NCBI GenBank assembly: GCA_030038955.1
Contig: JASHQV010000492.1
Location: forward strand, 1 to 6,079
Origin: Solirubrobacteraceae bacterium
GTDB taxonomy: Bacteria; Actinomycetota; Thermoleophilia; Solirubrobacterales; Solirubrobacteraceae
Reading direction: 5' to 3'
DNA length: 6,079 bases
In this document: piece after piece, positions 1-4,333 of the stretch
Layout: the number at the start of each line of letters is the position of its first letter
Numbering within the stretch: the first letter of the stretch is position 1
The notes under the pieces: generated by a model
What the model saw: the letters and a program-made list of their open reading frames with translations, nothing else
What the model was told of the DNA's origin: nothing
The model's database searches: none
Position numbers and translations under genes: made by a program

Positions 1-552
1 GTGCGGCGGGACCTGGAGGAGCTCGACGGCTTCCTCGAGCATCTCGCCCGCGAGGTGTACGACCCCGCCTACCGGCGTCTGCTCGACGGGCTGCTGGACG
101 ACGCCGCGCTGCGCGCCGGGCTGCGCCAGGCGCCGTGCACGCGCGCCGGCCACCACGCGTACCTGGGCGGGCTGCTCGAGCACACGGTGGCGGTGACGAC
201 GCTGGCGCGGGAGCTGTGCGACCTGCACCGGCGGCTCAACAGTGACCTGTTGCTGAGCGCCGCGATCGTCCACGACCTCGGGCGCCTGCGGGAGTTCAAG
301 CTCGGTGCCGAGATCGGGCTGACCGAGCAGGGGCGGCTGCTGGGGCACCTGACGCTCGGCGTGCAGCTGTTAGACGAGTGGATCGCGCGGGTCGGTGGCG
401 TCGACGACGCACGGCGGCTGGCGTTGAGCCACTGCGTGCTCACGCATCACGGCGCCGCGGCGGCGCCGGGCGGGCGCTTCGCCTCGCCCGAGGCGGTCGC
501 GCTGTACCGGCTGAACGCGGTCGATGCGGCGGTCGCCGACGCGTGGATGTGA
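1..552 (+). CDS. HD-domain hydrolase, C-terminal part of a YhaM-like 3'-5' exoribonuclease (5' end cut by window)
   Basis: The 183 visible residues form a complete HD metal-dependent phosphohydrolase domain. The order of motifs is HHAYLGGLLEH (metal-ligand His61), AAIVHDLGR (the HD pair His91-Asp92), LLGHLTLG (His116), SHCVLTHHG (His144, His149, His150) and a late Asp175 in NAVDAAVAD. This order and wording matches the YhaM/Cbf1 family, which trims RNA and single-stranded DNA from the 3' end in the cytoplasm using divalent metals. Family members are about 310 residues with an OB-fold nucleic-acid-binding domain before the HD domain. That domain is absent here because the frame is open to the window's first base, so the GTG at position 1 is probably an internal codon. 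The protein ends at TGA 550-552, close to the usual family end. It could instead be another HD phosphohydrolase without an OB-fold, which only upstream sequence can settle. Confidence 0.82.
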   Translation: MRRDLEELDGFLEHLAREVYDPAYRRLLDGLLDDAALRAGLRQAPCTRAGHHAYLGGLLEHTVAVTTLARELCDLHRRLNSDLLLSAAIVHDLGRLREFKLGAEIGLTEQGRLLGHLTLGVQLLDEWIARVGGVDDARRLALSHCVLTHHGAAAAPGGRFASPEAVALYRLNAVDAAVADAWM

Positions 553-596
553 CGCGGCGCCCACGGCGTGGCCGGGATCCGTGGCGGTGACCTGTG

Positions 597-628
597 GATC
601 AAAGCGATGTCGGAGCGCCGCTTTGATC
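597..628 (+). terminator. Candidate terminator hairpin after the HD-domain gene
   Basis: GATCAAAGCG (597-606) is an exact inverted repeat of CGCTTTGATC (619-628), giving a 10-bp stem with a 12-nt loop, 45 nt after the stop codon of the upstream gene. No T-run follows, so it is not a classical intrinsic terminator; U-less hairpins are common 3'-end structures in high-GC actinobacteria. It could equally be an RNA-stabilising hairpin or a protein-binding site. Confidence 0.4.
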
Positions 629-663
629 GACCCGCTCGCGCATCCGCGGGCGCTTGTCGAGGG

Positions 664-709
664 ATCGGTGGATGGAAATTGGTCCATGGACCAATTTCCA
701 TCCACCGAT
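664..709. repeat. Perfect 46-bp palindrome (23-bp arms, no spacer) upstream of otsB
   Basis: Every base from 664 to 709 pairs with its mirror base around the centre between 686 and 687; the core reads ATTGGTCCATGGACCAAT. The symmetry stops exactly at G663/G710. GC content is 22 of 46 (about 48%), far below the surrounding DNA. The right end lies 7 bp before the proposed -10 box of otsB and the right arm contains the proposed -35 (TTTCCA, 695-700), so a protein bound here would compete with RNA polymerase. Alternatives are a bidirectional transcription-blocking hairpin (no T-tract is seen) or a mobile palindromic repeat. The sequence directly shows the palindrome; its role is inferred. Confidence 0.95.
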
Positions 710-722
710 GACGCGCCATACT
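695..722 (+). promoter_or_regulatory. Probable otsB promoter, leaderless type
   Basis: TTTCCA at 695-700 (4 of 6 matches to TTGACA) is separated by 16 bp from CATACT at 717-722 (4 of 6 matches to TATAAT). The GTG start of otsB begins 7 nt after the -10 box, so transcription would start at or within a base of the start codon. No usable Shine-Dalgarno sequence is present: AGGCGG at 723-728 is only one base from the GTG. The same -10/7-nt/GTG arrangement recurs at two other starts in this window. Confidence 0.5.
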
Positions 723-729
723 AGGCGGC

Positions 730-1767
730 GTGACCTCAGCGCTCCTCCACGAGGCGCTCGCGCCGCTGCGGTCGAACCCGGAAGCGTCTGCCGTGCTCTT
801 CGACATCGACGGCACGCTGGCGCCGATCGTCGCGAACGCGACCGAGTCGAGGGTTCCCGAGCCGACCCGTCAGCTGCTGATCGCGGTCGCCAGGCGCTAC
901 GGCCTCGTCGCCTGCATCACCGGGCGCCGCGCGGCCGATGCGCGGGCGCTGGTCTCGATCGGCACGATCACCTACATCGGGTCCCACGGCGCCGAGCTGC
1001 TGAAGGCCGGCTGGACCGAGGCGGTGCTGGATCCAAGCATGCGCGAGTGGGTCGATCGGATCGCCGACTTCCGCCGTCGGGCGGACACGGCTGAGCTGCG
1101 CCGGAGCCGCGTGCGGATCGAGGACAAGGGGCCGATCGTCGCCTTCCACTGGCGTGGTGCGACCGACGAACAGGCCGCCCGCGCGGCCGTTGACGCGCTC
1201 GCGTCTCAGGCGGAGGCGGCGGGCCTGGAGGTGCACTGGGGGCGCAAGGTGATGGAGGCACGCCCGCCCGTCCCGATCGACAAGGGCGCCGGCGTCGTCA
1301 ACCTGCTGCGCGACGCGCACGTCAGCGTGGCGATGTTCACGGGCGACGATGTCACCGACCTGGACGCGTTCCGGACGCTGCGCAAGCTCAGACAGCACGA
1401 TGAGCTCGCGCACGCGCTGTGCGTCGGCGTGCGCTCGGAGGAGGGCCCGCCCGAGATCGTCGACGAGGCCGACATCGTCGTCGACGGGACGGACGGGGTG
1501 CGGGAGCTGCTGATCGCGCTGGTCGCCGAGGCCGACGAGCCGGCTGGCGCGCGCGACGCCGACCAGCCTGCTGGCGTGGGCGACGCCGACCAGCCTGCTG
1601 GCACGAGCGAGGTCGACGAGCCGGCTGGCGTGGGCGACGCCGACCAGCCTGGTGGCGTGGGCGACGCTGACGAGCCCGCTGGCACGGACGAGGCCGACGA
1701 CTCGCGCGGCGCGGGCGTGGCGGCCGACGCCGATCAGCCGCCCGGTGCGGCCGGAGCGGCCGGATAG
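730..1767 (+). CDS. otsB: Trehalose-6-phosphate phosphatase with a repetitive acidic C-terminal tail
   Basis: This HAD-superfamily phosphatase hydrolyses trehalose 6-phosphate to trehalose in the cytoplasm, the last step of the OtsA-OtsB pathway. HAD motif I is LFDIDGTLAPI (nucleophile Asp25, acid/base Asp27), motif II is CITGR (Thr64), motif III is the lysine in PPVPIDKGAGV (Lys185), and motif IV is FTGDDVTDLDAF (Asp206, Asp207, Asp210). YIGSHGAELL (82-91) corresponds to the YxGxHGxE element of trehalose phosphatases. The catalytic part ends near residue 267, matching the usual 240-270 residue length. Residues 268-345 are extra: seven 9-residue repeats, then an Ala/Gly/Pro-rich end. The start is GTG 730, placed 7 nt after a -10-like box. 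otsA is not in the window. The gene leads a probable operon with the membrane protein gene 13 nt downstream. Another HAD sugar phosphatase is possible but less likely. Confidence 0.9.
   Translation: MTSALLHEALAPLRSNPEASAVLFDIDGTLAPIVANATESRVPEPTRQLLIAVARRYGLVACITGRRAADARALVSIGTITYIGSHGAELLKAGWTEAVLDPSMREWVDRIADFRRRADTAELRRSRVRIEDKGPIVAFHWRGATDEQAARAAVDALASQAEAAGLEVHWGRKVMEARPPVPIDKGAGVVNLLRDAHVSVAMFTGDDVTDLDAFRTLRKLRQHDELAHALCVGVRSEEGPPEIVDEADIVVDGTDGVRELLIALVAEADEPAGARDADQPAGVGDADQPAGTSEVDEPAGVGDADQPGGVGDADEPAGTDEADDSRGAGVAADADQPPGAAGAAG
1531..1719 (+). repeat. Seven tandem 27-bp units encoding a 9-residue repeat in the OtsB tail
   Basis: Units begin at 1531, 1558, 1585, 1612, 1639, 1666 and 1693, all in frame. 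They read ADEPAGARD, ADQPAGVGD, ADQPAGTSE, VDEPAGVGD, ADQPGGVGD, ADEPAGTDE and a degenerate ADDSRGAGV (OtsB residues 268-330). The consensus is A-D-(E/Q)-P-A-G-(V/T)-(G/S)-(D/E): acidic, Pro/Gly-rich and probably disordered. The DNA units keep near-identical blocks such as GACCAGCCTGCTGGC, which suggests recent expansion by slippage or recombination. Function is unknown. Confidence 0.93.
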
Positions 1768-1780
1768 AGCTGCCGCTTCC

Positions 1781-2329
1781 ATGCGCTTCGCCGAGTTCCT
1801 GCGCACCACCGTCCTGGCCTCCGCCGCCGCCGCCACGCTGCTGGCGGTCGTCGCAGTGGCAGGCGCCAACGGCACCGGCAACGATCTCGTGGTCCCGATC
1901 GGCGCCGGCTGGTGGGTGATGGCGGCGCTGATCGGCTTGTGGCTGGGCCGTCGCGCCGCGACCTCGCCGCCGATCGCGACGCTGCTGGCCAGCGCCCGTA
2001 CGCAGACCAGCCTGCCGGACATCCACCCCAGCCGGATCGTGCTCAACCGGCTGTGGCCGCTGCTGCTGTGCACGATCGGTGCCGGCGGCGTCGCCTTCCT
2101 GTTGCCGCAGGTGCCGGCGATCGCGGCCGGCTTCGCGATCATCTGGTCGCTCGCCTGGCGGCGGCAGTCCTCGGCGGTGACCGCGATCGAGGAGCGCGAC
2201 GGCGCGCGCTTCTACATCCTCCGGACCTCGCCGCTGGCGCCGATCAAGCTCGTGCGCACGCCGGGCTTCCGCTCCAACCTGATGGAGATGCAGGAGGCGC
2301 CGCGGCCCGGGGTCCGCAGCGGCGCATGA
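1781..2329 (+). CDS. Four-helix membrane protein of unknown function
   Basis: I do not recognise the family of this 182-residue protein. It has four hydrophobic segments: residues about 9-29, 40-57, 92-108 and 111-126, the last two forming a tight hairpin. A 35-residue loop, including TSLPDIHPSR, lies between the pairs. The C-terminal 55 residues are soluble and contain ERDGARFYILRTSPLAP. Arginines after helices 2 and 4 (GRR, WRRQ) suggest cytoplasmic loops and a cytoplasmic C-terminus by the positive-inside rule. The frame is open upstream to an ATG at 1652, but ATG 1781 is preferred because it lies just after the otsB stop and begins a natural first helix. GGATAGAG (1762-1769) is a weak ribosome site that includes the otsB stop. 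Its stop overlaps the next ATG (ATGA), so translational coupling with the glycosyltransferase is likely; the two may act together at the membrane (inference). Confidence 0.75.
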   Translation: MRFAEFLRTTVLASAAAATLLAVVAVAGANGTGNDLVVPIGAGWWVMAALIGLWLGRRAATSPPIATLLASARTQTSLPDIHPSRIVLNRLWPLLLCTIGAGGVAFLLPQVPAIAAGFAIIWSLAWRRQSSAVTAIEERDGARFYILRTSPLAPIKLVRTPGFRSNLMEMQEAPRPGVRSGA

Positions 2330-3354
2330 ACGCACCCCCAACGGACGTCCTGGTCGTCTGCATCGAGGGCACCGGCGGCTGGGTGACCGCCGCCGAGGAG
2401 CTCGTCAGCGGCCTGCGCCGGGCCGGCGCCACCGTCGAGCTCGAGCGCACCGGCCCGGTTCCGCGGGTGCGCACGTTCGCGCTGACCGACTACACGCAGG
2501 CGCGGCTCGCGCGCCGCGCCGCCCAGCGCGGGATCGCCCGCCACCGCCCGCGCGCGATCGTCTACTGCTCGATCACGGCCTCGCTGCTGTGGCCCCGCCC
2601 CGGTGCGATCTCGCTCGACGCCGTGGCCGCCGCCAACCGCCCCGGCCGTCACGGCGCCTGGCAGCGCCGGGTGGAGCGCCGCCGTCTCGTGCAGGCGCCG
2701 CTGCTCTTGCCCTGGAGCGACGGCTCGCTGCAGGGTGCACCGAGCGAGCACGCGCCGGCGCTGACGCTGCCGCCCCCGGTTGAGCTCGACCCCGAGCCGC
2801 CGCCGCAGCACGACCGCGAGATCGCCGCGCTGATGTACGCCGGCGACCCCGTCAAGCGCCGTCTCGACCATGCGCTGGCGGCGTGGGAGCGGGCCCGCCG
2901 CCCCGGCGAGACGCTGGTCGTGTGCGGGCTCGACGGGCTCGCCCCCCGCGATGGCGTCGACAGCGCCGGCCGCCTCCCCCGCCAGGAGTTCCGCGCGCTG
3001 CTGCGGCGGGCGCGAGCGTTCGTCGCCGCGCCCCGGCGCGAGGACCACGGGATCGCGGCGCTCGAGGCACTCGCGTGCGGCTGCCAGCTGGTCACGGCGC
3101 CGGCTCCGGGCGCCTACCCCGCGCTCGCGATCGCGCGCGCGCTCGACCCTCGGCTGGTCGCCGACGCGCTCGATCCCAGGTTGATCGTCGACGAGCTCGC
3201 GCCGGCGATCCGCCACGCCCTCGACGATCCCCTGCCGCAGTACGCTTCCGAGGCAGCCAAACGCCTCGCCCGATTCACCCCGGAGGCGGTCGATCGGCAG
3301 CTGGCCGACGCAGTCCTGCCGCGTCTGCTGAGCGACCAGCGGGCGGCGGCCTGA
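2326..3354 (+). CDS. GT-B-fold glycosyltransferase (group 1/GT4-like)
   Basis: The 342-residue product resembles group 1 glycosyltransferases, which move a sugar from a nucleotide-sugar to an acceptor. The N-terminal half starts with a Rossmann-type strand and glycine turn (VLVVCIEGTGGW, residues 8-19). The C-terminal half starts near residue 168 with ALMYAGDPVKRR, the usual first strand of the donor-binding domain with its Lys/Arg pair. Next come ETLVVCGLDGL and a retaining-enzyme E-x7-E motif, EDHGIAALE (Glu239 and Glu247), followed by ALACGCQLVTAP. There is no membrane segment, so it is cytoplasmic or peripheral. At about 340 residues it is slightly short for GT4. Residues 272-289 carry a 9-residue near-duplication (ALDPRLVAD, ALDPRLIVD). 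The ATG overlaps the upstream stop by 4 nt; no good Shine-Dalgarno site is seen, so coupling is likely. Donor and acceptor cannot be told. Confidence 0.8.
   Translation: MNAPPTDVLVVCIEGTGGWVTAAEELVSGLRRAGATVELERTGPVPRVRTFALTDYTQARLARRAAQRGIARHRPRAIVYCSITASLLWPRPGAISLDAVAAANRPGRHGAWQRRVERRRLVQAPLLLPWSDGSLQGAPSEHAPALTLPPPVELDPEPPPQHDREIAALMYAGDPVKRRLDHALAAWERARRPGETLVVCGLDGLAPRDGVDSAGRLPRQEFRALLRRARAFVAAPRREDHGIAALEALACGCQLVTAPAPGAYPALAIARALDPRLVADALDPRLIVDELAPAIRHALDDPLPQYASEAAKRLARFTPEAVDRQLADAVLPRLLSDQRAAA
3139..3192 (+). repeat. Two-copy 27-bp duplication inside the glycosyltransferase
   Basis: Codons 272-280 encode ALDPRLVAD and codons 281-289 encode ALDPRLIVD, in direct tandem. The DNA copies have diverged at synonymous positions (CTCGACCCTCGG against CTCGATCCCAGG), so the duplication is old or under amino-acid selection. 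It sits in the C-terminal part, after the E-x7-E motif. Confidence 0.6.
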
Positions 3355-3442
3355 GCGAGCGGCGGCTGGCCCCCTGAGCGCACCCCACACGTCCTCCTGA
3401 ACGCACACCCACGCACATCCTTCTGAACGCACCCACACGCGC
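3350..3442 (+). repeat. C/A-rich spacer with degenerate TGA(A/G)CGCAC repeats before lgt
   Basis: Repeats of the form C-TGA-(A/G)CGCAC begin with TGA at 3375, 3398 and 3424; a related CCTGAGCG spans the glycosyltransferase stop at 3352. Spacings are 23, 23 and 26 nt. From 3371 to 3440 the + strand holds 36 C and only 10 G, so the transcript would be C-rich, G-poor and weakly structured. That composition is what Rho loading (rut) sites show, and would also suit initiation at lgt without a Shine-Dalgarno site. I see neither a TANNNT box 7 nt before the lgt start nor a clear hairpin. Confidence 0.55.
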
Positions 3443-4333
3443 GTGAGCCTGATCGCCTACATCCCGAGCCCGTCGGCCAACGGCTTCCACATCGGGCCGC
3501 TGTTCTTCCACGCCTACGGGATCATGTACGTGTTCGCGGTGGCGGCCGCGATCGTGATCACGCGGCAGCGGTGGCGGCGCAACGGCGGCGATCCAGACCT
3601 CGCCTACGAAGCCGCCAAGTGGGGGTTCCCGGCCGGCCTGATCGGCGGCCGCATCTACTTCCTGGTCACCACCCCCAGCCAGATGCCACCGCATTGGTGG
3701 GGGCCGTTTGCGATCTGGGACGGGGGCCTGGGGATCTGGGGCGGGATCGCCGGCGGGGTCGTCGTCGGGCTGTGGCGCCTCAAACGCCGGCTGCCGCGTG
3801 AGCAGCTGCTGCAGTTCTGGGACGCGGTCACTCCCGGCTTGCTGGTCGCCCAGTCGTTCGGCAGGATCGGCAACTACTTCAACCAGGAGCTGTTCGGCAA
3901 GCCCTCGACGCTGCCGTGGGCGCTGCAGATCTCGCCGCTCCACCGCCCGCCCGGCTACGCCCAGTACGCGACCTTCCAGCCCACCTTCCTGTACGAGATC
4001 ATCTGGGATCTGTCGCTGGCCGCCTTCCTCGTGTGGCTGGGACATCACCGCAAGATCAAGCCGCCGGGGCTGTTCGCGCTGTACGTCGCCGGCTACTCCG
4101 GCTTCCGGATCTTCGAGGAGACGCTGCGGATCGACTACTCGCAGTACATCCTCGGGATGCGCCTGAACTTCTGGGTGGCGATCATCGGCACGATCGCGGG
4201 CTTCAGCTGGTTCGCCTGGATCCAGCTGCGCGGCCGTGCTTCGTGTGCGCCGATAGTCGAGCCCATGATTCCGCGTTCGCGACCTGCGCCGGCCCCAGCC
4301 AAGCGCGCCGCGCCGTCGCGACCCCGTACCTAG
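3443..4333 (+). CDS. lgt: Prolipoprotein diacylglyceryl transferase
   Basis: Lgt is an inner-membrane enzyme that transfers diacylglycerol from phosphatidylglycerol to the lipobox cysteine of prolipoproteins, the first step of lipoprotein maturation. The signature GRIGNYFNQELFG (140-152) holds Arg141, Asn144, Glu149 and Gly152, offset by two from E. coli Arg143, Asn146, Glu151 and Gly154. FFHAYGIMY (21-29) gives the conserved Tyr25, and FRIFEETLR gives Arg222 and Glu226 near the essential C-terminal Arg. WDGGLGIWGG has Trp where E. coli has His103, as is usual in actinobacteria. Several hydrophobic segments fit the seven-helix fold. GTG 3443 is the only reasonable start, as an in-frame TGA lies at 3398 and no other start codon intervenes; no ribosome site is visible. 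The last helix ends near residue 262. The remaining Pro/Ala/Arg-rich tail lies antisense to polX, which the gene overlaps by 131 bp. Confidence 0.95.
   Translation: MSLIAYIPSPSANGFHIGPLFFHAYGIMYVFAVAAAIVITRQRWRRNGGDPDLAYEAAKWGFPAGLIGGRIYFLVTTPSQMPPHWWGPFAIWDGGLGIWGGIAGGVVVGLWRLKRRLPREQLLQFWDAVTPGLLVAQSFGRIGNYFNQELFGKPSTLPWALQISPLHRPPGYAQYATFQPTFLYEIIWDLSLAAFLVWLGHHRKIKPPGLFALYVAGYSGFRIFEETLRIDYSQYILGMRLNFWVAIIGTIAGFSWFAWIQLRGRASCAPIVEPMIPRSRPAPAPAKRAAPSRPRT
4203..4333. other. 131-bp antisense overlap of lgt and polX 3' ends
   Basis: The lgt stop (TAG 4331-4333) lies inside polX and the polX stop (complement of 4203-4205) lies inside lgt. About 43 codons of each gene are read on opposite strands. 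The overlap covers the last lgt helix plus its extra tail, and the conserved C-terminal motif of PolX. No intergenic space remains for a shared terminator. Confidence 0.85.

Noticed and set aside
631..650. CCCGC/GCGGG inverted repeat between the hairpin and the palindrome
   Set aside because: Only 5-bp GC arms with a 10-nt loop, which is expected often by chance at this composition.
524..724. Small + strand open frames across the 553-729 gap and palindrome
   Set aside because: No ribosome site, no recognisable product, and they run through the palindrome and promoter; treated as non-coding.
1531..1719. Possible CRISPR array or non-coding satellite
   Set aside because: The 27-bp units are contiguous without spacers, stay in frame with otsB and vary mostly within an amino-acid consensus, so they are a coding repeat.
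1652..1780. Upstream extension of the membrane protein to ATG 1652, overlapping the OtsB tail
   Set aside because: The added 43 residues are Arg/Thr/Ala-rich translation of the otsB repeat DNA, while ATG 1781 fits the usual gap and the first membrane helix.
736..2142. A 468-codon open frame on the - strand across otsB and the membrane gene
   Set aside because: It is antisense to clear HAD motifs, has Arg/Ala/Val-rich composition with no recognisable domain, and crosses two real genes. Long antisense frames are expected in very GC-rich DNA.
1388..2341. A 317-codon - strand frame rich in Arg and Pro
   Set aside because: Low-complexity antisense translation of the OtsB repeat region and the membrane gene; no motif or start signal.
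2212..3438. A 408-codon - strand frame opposite the glycosyltransferase
   Set aside because: The + strand frame has GT-B motifs and a coupled start; the antisense product has no domain that I can see.
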